Made by a program: the position numbers and the translations under genes. A model generated the notes under the pieces. It had not been told where the DNA came from. It did no database searches and saw nothing but the letters and a program-made list of their open reading frames with translations. Shown piece after piece: positions 25,872 to 33,698 of a DNA stretch of 43,093 nucleotides (position 1 is the stretch's first letter; each line of letters begins with the position of its first letter). The stretch is from a bacterium (GTDB lineage: Bacteria > 4484-113 > JAFGCY01): NCBI GenBank assembly GCA_020849855.1, contig JADZFO010000048.1:1-43093 (forward strand). The letters are read 5' to 3'.

Positions 25872-28304
25872 TTGATCTACCTGCTCTTCTTCCTGACGGG
25901 TGCGGCCGGGCTGATCTATGAGATGTCCTGGTCGCGGCAGATCGGGATCTTCTTCGGGCACACCGTCAACGCCGCGGCCGTAGTGCTCGCCGCCTATTTC
26001 GGCGGCATGGCCCTGGGCTATGCCCTGGCCGCGCGCTGGAGCACGCGCATCAGGCGGCCCCTGGCGGGCTATGCCTTCTGCGAACTGGGCGTCGCGGCCT
26101 GGGCCCTGCTGACGCCACTGGTGCTGGGGCTCTTTAAGCTGGCCCCGGTGGCGGCCCTGCTGAACTCCGAAAACGAGGCGCTGCAGACCTGCGCCCGTGT
26201 CATCGCCGCGCTGATCGTTCTGCTGCCGGCCACCATTGCGCTGGGGGCGACCCTGCCCTTTGTGGCGCAGCACCTGGCGCTGGAGGCGCCCGGCGACCCG
26301 CGCAGCCAGGAGCGGGCCGTGCGGGCCTATGCCCTCAACACCGCCGGGGCGGTGGCTGGTGTGCTGCTGGCCAGTTTCGCGCTGATTGTCTGGCTTGGCG
26401 TGGCCGGCAGCAGCTATCTGGCGGCGGGGATCTCGGCGGCCTGCGGCCTGTCCGCGCTGATCCTCAGCCGCGCGCGGGTTCCGGGGCTGCATTTCCCGCT
26501 GCCCCAGGCAGACACAGCCGCGCCGTCGCAGGCCGCGGCGACGAAGGACGCGGCCGGCCGAGGGGAGCGGGGACAGGGGATCTGGCTGGCGCTGGCCGCA
26601 CTGTCGGGATTTGGCACCCTGGCTCTGCAGGTGCTGTACGTGCGGCTCTTCTCCATGACTTTCAACAACAGCACCTACACCTTCGGCGGCATTGTGGCGG
26701 TCTTCCTGCTGAGCCTTTCGCTGGGCTCCTGGCTGGCCGCGCGACGCGGACGCAGCCTGCCGCCACGGCAGGCCATCGCCTGGGCTTGTCTGGCCAGCGC
26801 AGTGCTGATCCCGCTGTCTGTACTGCTGTTCCGGGCCCTGACCGGGATGCGTTACTTCAACTATGGCGAGGGCTTCCTGCAGTACATCGGCGCGGCCCTG
26901 CTGCTGATCGCGGCGGTGATCGGCCTGCCGGTGGCGGTGCTGGCCCTGGTGCTGCCACTGTGCTGGGATGCGGCTCTGCAGGCCAGCGGCGAAAGCCTGG
27001 GCAGCATTGTTGGCCGGCTGACCGCGGCCAACACCCTGGCCGCGACGTCGGGATCCCTGCTGGCCAGTTTCGCGCTGATGCCGCTTCTTGGGCTCTGGAT
27101 GTCCTTTGCCCTCATCGCAGCGCTGTATGGCCTGTGCGGCGCGCTGCTTCTGCTGCTGAACCGGGAGGCCGCCGGCCCAGCCTGGCTGCGTCCGGCAGCG
27201 GCGCTGGGCCTGCTGGCGCTGGCCGGGCTGCTCAGCGCCGGGCTGGACCCGCAGCTTGAGCGCAGCGCGCCATCCAAGGGACAGCGCTATCTGATGCTGG
27301 CCGACACGGCCTACGGACGCATTGATGTGATCGAGGACCTCAAGCAGCAGAACCGCCGTCTGCGCCAGAACCGCCATTACACCCTTGGCGGAACCAAGGG
27401 CGACACGCTGGAACGGCGCCAGGGGCGCCTGCCGCTTTTGCTGCACCCTGCGCCGCGAAAGGTCTGCTTCCTCGGCCTGGCCACCGGCATCACCGCCAGC
27501 AGCGCGCTGCTGGACCAGCGGGTGGAGCAGGCGACGGCGGTGGAGCTGATCCCGGCGGTGGCCAGGGCGGCGGCGCTGTTCAGCGACCACAACGCGAACT
27601 TTGTCAGCAGCCCGCGGGCGCGGGTGGTGGTGAACGACGCGCGCTATTACCTCTATGCCACGCCTGAGCGCTATGACCTGATCATCAGCGACCTGTTTGT
27701 GCCCTGGCACAGCCAGACCGGCTACCTTTACACCGTTGAGCACTACCGCGCCGCCCGCGAACGGCTGGCGCCGGGCGGCTACTTCTGCCAGTGGCTGCCG
27801 CTGTACCAGCTGGGCCCCCGGGAGCTGGAGCTGATTATGAACTCCTTCGCCAGCGTTTTTCCGCGCTGCAGCCTCTGGCTGGGTCAGGGCGAAAACGGCG
27901 GCGGCACCCTCGCGCTGATTGGCAGCGAGGAGCAGATCAGCCTGAGCCGCAGCGAGCTGGCCGCGCGCCTAAGAACCCTGAGCCTGCCGCAGGACGGAGT
28001 TGAAGACACTGAGCTGGACAGCCTGGAGGACTTCCAGCGAGCTTATCTGGGGGACTGGCAGCCGGGCGGCTTCGGGCTGCAGCTGAGCCTGCCGAAGACC
28101 GAGCGGCACGCCGAGATCGAGCGCGGCTTCATCAGCGCAGTGCCCGCCGAGCGGCAGCTGAACACAGACGAGCACCCGCTGGTGGAGTTCCTGGCGCCGC
28201 TGGCCCATGGCCACGACCAGATGCTCAGCGGAGCGCGCTGGTTCATCTATCAGGAGCAGCGTCTGGCAAGTCTGCCGCGGGAGAACGCGCAGCTGCTGCC
28301 CTAG
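25872..28304 (+). CDS. Membrane-fused spermidine-synthase-like protein
   Basis: 810 residues. The N-terminal half has about 12 membrane helices starting with FFLTGAAGLIYEMSWSR, the hallmark of the membrane-fused polyamine aminopropyltransferase-like family. The C-terminal part (from about 470) is a Rossmann methyltransferase/aminopropyltransferase fold: VCFLGLATGITASS, acidic VELIP, VVNDARYYL, and YDLIISDLFVPW. The glycine loop is degenerate relative to GxGxG, so the co-substrate is uncertain; members are not proven spermidine synthases. Start is TTG with no Shine-Dalgarno sequence but a TATAAT 6 nt upstream. The gene is convergent with the cyclophilin cluster (18 bp apart). Confidence 0.85.
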   Translation: MIYLLFFLTGAAGLIYEMSWSRQIGIFFGHTVNAAAVVLAAYFGGMALGYALAARWSTRIRRPLAGYAFCELGVAAWALLTPLVLGLFKLAPVAALLNSENEALQTCARVIAALIVLLPATIALGATLPFVAQHLALEAPGDPRSQERAVRAYALNTAGAVAGVLLASFALIVWLGVAGSSYLAAGISAACGLSALILSRARVPGLHFPLPQADTAAPSQAAATKDAAGRGERGQGIWLALAALSGFGTLALQVLYVRLFSMTFNNSTYTFGGIVAVFLLSLSLGSWLAARRGRSLPPRQAIAWACLASAVLIPLSVLLFRALTGMRYFNYGEGFLQYIGAALLLIAAVIGLPVAVLALVLPLCWDAALQASGESLGSIVGRLTAANTLAATSGSLLASFALMPLLGLWMSFALIAALYGLCGALLLLLNREAAGPAWLRPAAALGLLALAGLLSAGLDPQLERSAPSKGQRYLMLADTAYGRIDVIEDLKQQNRRLRQNRHYTLGGTKGDTLERRQGRLPLLLHPAPRKVCFLGLATGITASSALLDQRVEQATAVELIPAVARAAALFSDHNANFVSSPRARVVVNDARYYLYATPERYDLIISDLFVPWHSQTGYLYTVEHYRAARERLAPGGYFCQWLPLYQLGPRELELIMNSFASVFPRCSLWLGQGENGGGTLALIGSEEQISLSRSELAARLRTLSLPQDGVEDTELDSLEDFQRAYLGDWQPGGFGLQLSLPKTERHAEIERGFISAVPAERQLNTDEHPLVEFLAPLAHGHDQMLSGARWFIYQEQRLASLPRENAQLLP

Positions 28305-28322
28305 CGTTGCTGGCCGGAGCGC

Positions 28323-29087
28323 TTAGGCGTCTTCCTCATCCTCTTCGTCTTCGTCATCCTCGTCGTCATCGTCGTCATCTTCGTCATCTTCGTCATAGTC
28401 ATCCATGAGGCTTGCGCGGATGATGTAGCTCGCCTCGGGGTAGTGTTTGCCAAACCAGGCCAGACCGCCGGGGCCGCTGAGCCTGGCCTGCCCGTCCGGC
28501 GGGTTCTCGCCGGTCTTGAAGAAGCCGTCGGCCACTTCCATGCCCTCGACTACCACAGCGAAGGCGGCGAAGCCCGAGGCATCCAGGAAGCTGTTGTCGC
28601 CGTAGTTGATGAAGAAGTGCGTGGAACGGCTGTTGGGCTCACCGGTCATGCCATAGGAGACATAGCCGCGCTTGTTGCCCTGCATAACGGCGTCGTCCTT
28701 GATGCTGACGTCCTGCCATTGCGCGGTCAGCTCCTCATCGCCGGAGAAGCCGCACTGGGCCATGAAGCCGTCGATGACCCTGAACCATGGCGCGCCGTCA
28801 TAGAAACCTTCCTCCACCAGCTTGATGAAGTGCGCAGCGCCGATGGGCGCCCAGCCGGGATGGACCTCCAGCACGACATCGCCGTTGCTGCATTCCAGCA
28901 GCACGTACTGCAGCTCAGAGTCATAGCTGCCAGCGTCGTCTTCCTCATCGGCTTCAGCCGGCGGCGCGACCTTCTGGTCCCGGGGCGCTTTGGCCAGCGC
29001 GGCAGAAGGCGCAATGACGAATGCGGTAGACAGACCAAGGATGGTCAGTGCGACGAGGCAACACAGGTGGCGCAGAACAGTTTGCAT
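28323..29087 (-). CDS. Exported cyclophilin-type peptidyl-prolyl isomerase 1, acidic tail
   Basis: 254 residues from ATG 29087 (a GTG at 29102 is in frame). Signal peptide with cleavage around AALA-KAP. Cyclophilin domain: VLLECSNGDVVLEVHP, APWFRVIDGFMAQCG (Arg equivalent to the catalytic Arg55), STHFFINYGDNSFLD, and FAVVVEGMEVAD. The canonical QGG is QCG. After the shared C-terminal segment (YPEASYIIRASL) comes a tail of about 26 Asp/Glu-rich residues. Cyclophilins isomerise Xaa-Pro bonds; this one would act outside the inner membrane. It is the last of four tandem cyclophilin genes and has its own -10-like TAGCAT. The acidic tail may bind Ca2+ or basic partners. Confidence 0.9.
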   Translation of the reverse strand: MQTVLRHLCCLVALTILGLSTAFVIAPSAALAKAPRDQKVAPPAEADEEDDAGSYDSELQYVLLECSNGDVVLEVHPGWAPIGAAHFIKLVEEGFYDGAPWFRVIDGFMAQCGFSGDEELTAQWQDVSIKDDAVMQGNKRGYVSYGMTGEPNSRSTHFFINYGDNSFLDASGFAAFAVVVEGMEVADGFFKTGENPPDGQARLSGPGGLAWFGKHYPEASYIIRASLMDDYDEDDEDDDDDDEDDEDEEDEEDA

Positions 29088-29092
29088 GCCTG

Positions 29093-29098
29093 ATGCTA
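29093..29098 (-). promoter_or_regulatory. -10-like TAGCAT before cyclophilin 1
   Basis: TAGCAT on the minus strand, 5 nt, then ATG at 29087. The same hexamer and gap occur before cyclophilin 2. No Shine-Dalgarno sequence. Confidence 0.35.
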
Positions 29099-29134
29099 AC
29101 ACGGGCCGCAGCCCGGTTCAGGCCTGTAACTGAA

Positions 29135-29788
29135 TCATGCGCCCGGCGGGCAGTAATCACAAAGCACACTGGCCCGGCAGATGTAGTCTGCATCGGGAAA
29201 GAGCTGCTGGAACTGCTCAAAGCCCTCGTCTGTTCCCAGCTTGTCCTGGTCGATACCGCTGGCGGCGAAGACATCGTCGGGGATGCGATAGAGGCTGTCA
29301 GCCACGTCCATGCCCTCAACAACTTTGGCGAAGCAGGCGAAGCCGCGGGGGTCGAGGCGGCTGTTGTCGGCGAAGTTGATATAGATATGCGTGGAGCGGC
29401 TGTTTGGCTGGTCGGTCATGCCATAAGCCACAAAACCGCGCTGGTTTCCCTGGACCACCGGGTCATCCTGGATGTTGGCTTCCATCCAGCGCTTGTTGTC
29501 TTCCTCGCAGGCGGCGATGCCGGCCTGGGCGACCCAGTTGTCGATGACGCGAAACCAGGGCGCGCCGTCATAGAAGCCGCGCTCGACGAGATCAATGAAG
29601 TGCGCGCTGCCAATCGGCGCCCACTCGGGATGCACCTCCAGCACGATGTCGCCGGCGGTGGTCTCCAGAAGGACATACTGCAGCTCAGGAGCTGGGGCGC
29701 TGGCAGCCGCATCGCTGGCGAGAGCCGGCCGCGTCAGCAGGGCGAGGCAGGCGCAGAAGGCGAGGGTGAAGGCAGTGATCGCGCGCAT
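29135..29788 (-). CDS. Exported cyclophilin-type peptidyl-prolyl isomerase 2
   Basis: 217 residues from ATG 29788, which gives a compact signal peptide (MRAITAFTLAFCACLALL, cleavage near ALA-SDA); the ATG at 29815 would lengthen it without a ribosome binding site. Cyclophilin motifs: VLLETTAGDIVLEVHP, APWFRVIDNWVAQAG, RSTHIYINFADNSRLD, FAKVVEGMDVADSLY. The phenylalanine of the usual GFMxQ is replaced (NWVAQ). It shares the C-terminal FPDADYICRASVL segment with its paralogues and ends in a Cys-containing tail (CDYCPPGA). Periplasmic or cell-surface location inferred. It lies 47 bp upstream of cyclophilin 1 on the same strand. Confidence 0.9.
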   Translation of the reverse strand: MRAITAFTLAFCACLALLTRPALASDAAASAPAPELQYVLLETTAGDIVLEVHPEWAPIGSAHFIDLVERGFYDGAPWFRVIDNWVAQAGIAACEEDNKRWMEANIQDDPVVQGNQRGFVAYGMTDQPNSRSTHIYINFADNSRLDPRGFACFAKVVEGMDVADSLYRIPDDVFAASGIDQDKLGTDEGFEQFQQLFPDADYICRASVLCDYCPPGA

Positions 29789-29793
29789 GGGGA

Positions 29794-29799
29794 ATGCTA
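29794..29799 (-). promoter_or_regulatory. -10-like TAGCAT before cyclophilin 2
   Basis: TAGCAT on the minus strand, 5 nt, then ATG at 29788, matching the arrangement before cyclophilin 1. Confidence 0.35.
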
Positions 29800-29877
29800 G
29801 CACGCTGGACGCCATGACAGCTTTGGCGCGGGAATGTCTGCCCCCGGGCTTGTCGTGTTAAGGAGGACGGGCACTTT

Positions 29878-29988
29878 ACCGGAGCGCAGACATCCGTGTC
29901 TGCATTCTTTAGCAGCCTTGCTTTGCCAACAGCGCAGTCAAGGGCGGGTTTGCGAAGGGAATGCAGACATGGATGGCTGCGCTCCGGT
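29878..29988. repeat. MITE-like element: 30-bp inverted repeats around a 51-bp centre
   Basis: Left arm 29878-29907 and right arm 29959-29988 are inverted copies of one 30-bp sequence with two mismatches, starting ACCGGAGCGCAG. The left arm is itself a hairpin (GCAGACA-TCCG-TGTCTGC, 29886-29903); the right arm folds with one mismatch. It has no coding capacity and occupies the gap between cyclophilin genes 2 and 3. It may be a non-autonomous mobile element or a bidirectional terminator. Confidence 0.65.
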
Positions 29989-30014
29989 TCTGTCCTGCGT
30001 CCTGCAGTGCGCCA

Positions 30015-30527
30015 CTAATTCTGGACTGTGGCCTTCAGGATGTAGTCGGCGTCCGGGAACTCGTCGCGGAAGATGTCCATGCCGGCGGGGGAGGCGAGGG
30101 TGAACTGGTCCTCGAACTCAACCTTGGCCAGCGACAGCGCGACATCCATGCCCTCGACAACCTCACCGAAGGCCGGGAAGCCCTGGTGGTCAAGGAAGTT
30201 GTTGTCCTTGTAGTTGATGAAGATGTGGCTGGAGCGGCTGTTAGGCGCACCGGTGCGGCCGAAGCTGACCTTGCCCTTGCCATTGCCCATCACGAGGGGC
30301 TCGTCCTTGATGGTCTTCTCGCCCATGTCCTCGTTGAGCCGCGCGCTGGCGCTGATGCCGCACTGGGCCACGAAGCCCTCGATGACACGGAACCAGGGCG
30401 CGCCGTCGTAGAAGCCGGCCTGTACCAGCTTGATGAAGTGCTCGCAGCCCAGCGCAGACCACTCGGGGTGGAGCTGGATCACGATGTTGCCCTTGCTGGT
30501 CTCGAAGAGAACCTTGCTGCCTGCCAT
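30015..30527 (-). CDS. Cytoplasmic cyclophilin-type peptidyl-prolyl isomerase 3
   Basis: 170 residues, no signal peptide (starts MAGSKVLFETSKGNIVIQLHP). Motifs: APWFRVIEGFVAQCG, SSHIFINYKDNNFLDHQG, FGEVVEGMDVALSLA, then the C-terminal FPDADYILKATV segment shared by all four paralogues. It is the only one predicted to stay in the cytoplasm, where it could act with the DnaK system or trigger-factor-like folding. Start ATG has GGAGGC 4-5 nt upstream, immediately preceded by a perfect hairpin and, further up, the terminator of cyclophilin 4. Confidence 0.92.
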   Translation of the reverse strand: MAGSKVLFETSKGNIVIQLHPEWSALGCEHFIKLVQAGFYDGAPWFRVIEGFVAQCGISASARLNEDMGEKTIKDEPLVMGNGKGKVSFGRTGAPNSRSSHIFINYKDNNFLDHQGFPAFGEVVEGMDVALSLAKVEFEDQFTLASPAGMDIFRDEFPDADYILKATVQN

Positions 30528-30539
30528 ATTGCCTCCGCA

Positions 30540-30560
30540 GGCGGCACCTGTGGTGCCGCC
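30540..30560 (-). promoter_or_regulatory. Hairpin next to the ribosome binding site of cyclophilin 3
   Basis: GGCGGCACC-TGT-GGTGCCGCC forms a perfect 9-bp stem ending 3-4 nt before the GGAGGC ribosome binding site on the minus strand. Its position would let it influence ribosome loading or act as an attenuator after the terminator at 30574-30597. Confidence 0.5.
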
Positions 30561-30573
30561 GGATAAAAGAAAA

Positions 30574-30597
30574 GGCCGCCGGGCGAACCCGGCGGCC
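30574..30597 (-). terminator. Rho-independent terminator of cyclophilin 4
   Basis: GGCCGCCGGG-CGAA-CCCGGCGGCC, a 10-bp GC stem followed on the minus strand by TTTTCTTTTATCC. It lies 12 nt after the stop codon of cyclophilin 4. Confidence 0.85.
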
Positions 30598-30609
30598 GTG
30601 AGTTACTGC

Positions 30610-31443
30610 TTAGGGAAGCACTTTCGCGCTGGTGATGAAGTCCATCTCCGGGTGGATGGCCTTCACCTTGTCCAGACCGCCGGGCTGCTGCAGCAGGCCC
30701 TGCTCGTTATTGGTGTTCTCACCGGTCTTGAAGATGCTGTTGACCACGTCCATGCCCTCGACGACCTTGGCGAAGGGGCTGAAGCCCTGGCTGTCGAGGA
30801 AGGAGTTGCGGTCCACGAAGTTGATGAAGAACTGGGTCGTGCGGGTGTTGGGGCCGGCCATGGCGAAGGAAACCATGCCGGTGGTGTTGGACACGCCGGG
30901 GACCATCGGGTCATCCGGGATGCGCTTGGCGCTCCACTCGGCGTTGAGGGCCGGGTCGGCGGCCAGGCCGGTCTGCATCATGAAGTCCGGCACCACGCGG
31001 AAGATCGGCGCGCCGTCATAGAACTTGGCGTTGACCAGCTCCAGGAAACGCGCAGCGCCCAGCGGGGCCCATTCAGGGTGCACTTCCAGCACGATCTTGC
31101 CCTTGGTGGTGGTCAGCTCGACACGCGTGGTGCCGGCGGCGGGCGGGGTATCGGCGGGCGGAGTGTCGGTCGCGGTGCCATCAGCCGGGGTCGTGCCATC
31201 AGCAGCGGCGTCCGCGGGCGTCTCGGCAGCAGTGTCGCCGCTGGCGGTATCGCCGGCGTCACGGGCGCCGCTGGCGTCGGTGCTGTCGGCGCTGGTGTCG
31301 GTCGAGGTGCTCTTGTCGTCAGTGTTGACGGTCACATCGACGTCAGTCTGAGGCGCGTCGGTGCCTTCCTTGTCGCGCGGGCAGGCGGTGGCCAGCAGGG
31401 CGAGCATGATCCCGCAAAGCAGGAGCAAAATGGTACGGTACAT
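30610..31443 (-). CDS. Lipoprotein cyclophilin-type peptidyl-prolyl isomerase 4
   Basis: 277 residues from ATG 31443 with GGAGGC about 9 nt upstream; the frame extends further but into the promoter region. N-terminal MYRTILLLLCGIMLALLATAC ends in a lipobox-like LATAC, so it is probably a lipoprotein. A Thr/Asp/Ala/Ser-rich linker of about 75 residues follows, then the cyclophilin domain: ELTTTKGKIVLEVHP, APIFRVVPDFMMQTG, TRTTQFFINFVDRNSFLD, FAKVVEGMDVVNSIF, and the shared C-terminal HPEMDFITSAKVL. It would tether isomerase activity to a membrane surface. It is divergent from purA and closed by a strong terminator. Confidence 0.92.
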   Translation of the reverse strand: MYRTILLLLCGIMLALLATACPRDKEGTDAPQTDVDVTVNTDDKSTSTDTSADSTDASGARDAGDTASGDTAAETPADAAADGTTPADGTATDTPPADTPPAAGTTRVELTTTKGKIVLEVHPEWAPLGAARFLELVNAKFYDGAPIFRVVPDFMMQTGLAADPALNAEWSAKRIPDDPMVPGVSNTTGMVSFAMAGPNTRTTQFFINFVDRNSFLDSQGFSPFAKVVEGMDVVNSIFKTGENTNNEQGLLQQPGGLDKVKAIHPEMDFITSAKVLP

Positions 31444-31494
31444 GTTTGGATGCCTCCATGGTTGCGTTGGAAATCGCGGGTTGAGACGGCGGGA

Positions 31495-31500
31495 ATTATA
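31495..31500 (-). promoter_or_regulatory. Candidate -10 (TATAAT) of cyclophilin 4
   Basis: A consensus TATAAT on the minus strand, 51 nt upstream of the ATG. The -35 position is a poor match. A ribosome binding site lies downstream, so this transcript has a leader. Confidence 0.5.
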
Positions 31501-31554
31501 CCCCCGAAAGCAGACTGCCGGAATTGAGTACATCGTTCGCGCTTCCGGCGGCGG

Positions 31555-31583
31555 TTGACTAGCACCGGGGCGCTCCTTATACT
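31555..31583 (+). promoter_or_regulatory. Sigma70-type promoter of purA
   Basis: TTGACT (31555-31560), 17-bp spacer, TATACT (31578-31583). The predicted start near 31590 gives a leader of about 30 nt. This is the best-matching promoter in the window. Confidence 0.75.
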
Positions 31584-31620
31584 GACGTGTCAAAACCCCT
31601 TTTGTTCTAGAGGGCCCTGA

Positions 31621-32892
31621 ATGACCGTCACCGCCATCATCGGCGCCCAGTGGGGCGACGAAGGCAAGGGCAAGCTCACCCACCTCCTAAGCGCAGACCA
31701 TGACATTGTTCTGCGCTATCAGGGAGGCGCCAATGCCGGCCACACAATCAAGGATGGAGATAAGACCTACCGCTGCCGCCTGGTCCCCAGCGGCGTGCTG
31801 CGCGAAGGCGTGCGCGGCCTGCTTTGCGACGGCGTGGTGGTCAACCCGGTCTCGCTGGCGGAGGAGCTGGCCGAGCTGCGCACGGCCGGCGGCCTGCGCG
31901 GCAGCCTGCAGATCAGCCGGCACGCACACCTTGTGCTGCCTTACCACGGCCTGCAGGACGCCTTCTTTGAGCAGGCCAAGGGCGGCGGAGCTCTGGGCAC
32001 CACCCTGCGCGGCATCGGCCCGGCTTATGCCGACAAGTACTTCCGCGTCGGCCTGCGCGCCGGCGACATGCTGCGCCCGGATTTCGGCGAGCGGATGAAG
32101 CAGGCCGCCCGGCGCAAGAACGTGCTGTTCAGCGGCTATTACGGCCAGGCCGAGGAAGACCCCGACGCCATGTGGGAAAAGGTGCAGCCGGCCGTCGAGC
32201 AGCTGGCCCCCCTGGTGGCCGACACCCTGGCCCTGGTGCGCACGGCGATCCGCCAGCGCGAGCGCATCCTCTGCGAGGGCGCGCAGGGCACTTTGCTGGA
32301 TATCGACTACGGCACCTATCCCTATGTGACCAGCAGCCATCCTGTCTCGGGCGGTGCATTTACCGGTACCGGCATCAACTGGCGGGACATGAACAGCGTG
32401 ATCGGCGTGGCCAAGGCCTACTGCACGCGCGTCGGCGCCGGGCCCTTCCCGACCGAGCTGCCGGATGAGATCGGCGACATGCTGCGCGAACGCGGCGGCG
32501 AATTTGGCACGGTGACGGGCCGCTCGCGGCGCTGCGGCTGGCTGGACCTGCCGCTGCTGCGTTACAGCGCGGAGCTGAACGGCTTTACCGAGCTGGCGCT
32601 GACCAAGGTGGACGTGCTGGACGAACTGGACGAGATTCCCGTCTGCGTCGCCTGGGAGATCAACGGCCAGAAGACGGAATGGCCCGACCTTGACATCGAG
32701 GCACTGGAACAGGCGCGGCCGGTCTACAAGCGACTGCCGGGCTGGCAGGCGAATACCTGCGGCCACCGCGGCATGGCTGACCTGCCGCAGCGCCTGAAGG
32801 ACTACGTGCGCTTCATCGAGGACTTCGTCGGCGTGCCGGTGCGGATGATCAGCGTCGGCGCGGAGACCGGCGCCACGGTGGTCGGCGCATGA
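31621..32892 (+). CDS. purA: Adenylosuccinate synthetase
   Basis: 423 residues, full length. It converts IMP, aspartate and GTP to adenylosuccinate in the first step of AMP synthesis. Signature motifs: the GTP-binding start GAQWGDEGKGKLT with catalytic Asp and Lys, the GGANAGHT loop with catalytic His, ALGTTLRGIGPAYADK, CEGAQGTLLDIDYGTYPYVTSS, TGRSRRCGWLDLPL, and TKVDVLDELDEIPVC. The upstream promoter at 31555-31583 is strong; the Shine-Dalgarno region (TAGAGGGCCC) is modest. Its TGA overlaps the ATG of the next gene (ATGA), so the downstream exported protein is coupled to purA. Confidence 0.98.
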   Translation: MTVTAIIGAQWGDEGKGKLTHLLSADHDIVLRYQGGANAGHTIKDGDKTYRCRLVPSGVLREGVRGLLCDGVVVNPVSLAEELAELRTAGGLRGSLQISRHAHLVLPYHGLQDAFFEQAKGGGALGTTLRGIGPAYADKYFRVGLRAGDMLRPDFGERMKQAARRKNVLFSGYYGQAEEDPDAMWEKVQPAVEQLAPLVADTLALVRTAIRQRERILCEGAQGTLLDIDYGTYPYVTSSHPVSGGAFTGTGINWRDMNSVIGVAKAYCTRVGAGPFPTELPDEIGDMLRERGGEFGTVTGRSRRCGWLDLPLLRYSAELNGFTELALTKVDVLDELDEIPVCVAWEINGQKTEWPDLDIEALEQARPVYKRLPGWQANTCGHRGMADLPQRLKDYVRFIEDFVGVPVRMISVGAETGATVVGA

Positions 32893-33638
32893 GCTGCCTG
32901 CGGCCCGGCCTGCTGCTTCTGGTGGCCGCGTGCCTTGGCGCCTTGCTGGCCAGCCCGCCGGTGAGCGCCCAGCAGGACAGCGCAGCAGGAGCGGCGCCGG
33001 CAGGCGCTGGCTACCAGCCCAGCCCCGCAGACCAGAGCTGCGCGCAGCTGCTGGTACAGGCGCGCTCGGCCCTGGAGCGCCTGGATGGCCGCGACGGGGA
33101 GCTGGAGGCAGTGGACCGCGAGACGGCTTTCAACACCGCGCTGGAAGCGCTGAGCGGCCTGCACCAGCTGCATGGCTGTGAATGGGCGCTGGAGCCCCTG
33201 CTTAAGCTGCGCGGGCGGCCGGACTGCCCGGAGATGCATCTGGGCTGGTCGCAGGACGGACGCATATCACTCATGCTGCAGCGCCTGGAGCTGAAGAACC
33301 CGGCATATGAGAACTACACAATCTTCCTGTGCGTGCTGGGCTCCAACAGCGCCCTGAGCCTGGAGGGCCCGCTGCGCGAGCCGCTGGCAGTGTTCTTGCA
33401 GGACGGCAGCAAGGTGCTGGCCGAGCCGCTCAGCGCGGAGCATCCGCTTTATGGCAACCTGCGCCGCCTGGAATCCACCTTTGTGCCGCAGGGGCCGCTG
33501 CTGCCGATGGGCGGCCTGAGCTTCAAGCAGATAATCGCCCTGCCGGATTTAAAGCCTGCGCAGATATCGCGGGTAGAATCTGCCTGGGGTGAGTATCGCA
33601 TCACGGTGCCGTATCCGGAGAACGGCGGCGCTGACTAA
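32889..33638 (+). CDS. Exported protein of unknown function coupled to purA
   Basis: 249 residues with a signal peptide (LLLLVAACLGALLASPPVSA-QQD). The mature part starts with an Ala/Gly/Gln linker, then a helical region containing CAQLLVQARSALERLDGRDG and a Cys-rich pair near CEWAL and CPEMHLGW, then mixed strands (IFLCVLGSNSALSLEGPL) and SFKQIIALPDLKPAQISRVE. Its ATG overlaps the purA stop by 4 nt. No family recognised and no obvious link to purine synthesis; coupling may simply reflect compact gene order. Confidence 0.75.
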   Translation: MSCLRPGLLLLVAACLGALLASPPVSAQQDSAAGAAPAGAGYQPSPADQSCAQLLVQARSALERLDGRDGELEAVDRETAFNTALEALSGLHQLHGCEWALEPLLKLRGRPDCPEMHLGWSQDGRISLMLQRLELKNPAYENYTIFLCVLGSNSALSLEGPLREPLAVFLQDGSKVLAEPLSAEHPLYGNLRRLESTFVPQGPLLPMGGLSFKQIIALPDLKPAQISRVESAWGEYRITVPYPENGGAD

Positions 33639-33698
33639 ACCTGCGCGGCTCTCAGGGCCGGGCGGGGGCGTACCCATCCATGCCAGAATGGAGCAGGC

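Noticed and set aside
25743-27743. Minus-strand 666-codon frame opposite the spermidine-synthase-like gene
   Set aside because: Antisense shadow, low-complexity Arg/Gln/Pro composition, while the plus-strand gene has membrane and Rossmann motifs.
31444-31683. N-terminal extension of cyclophilin 4 to 31683
   Set aside because: It would overlap the purA promoter and the purA start on the opposite strand. The lipoprotein signal begins at the ATG at 31443 with a proper ribosome binding site.
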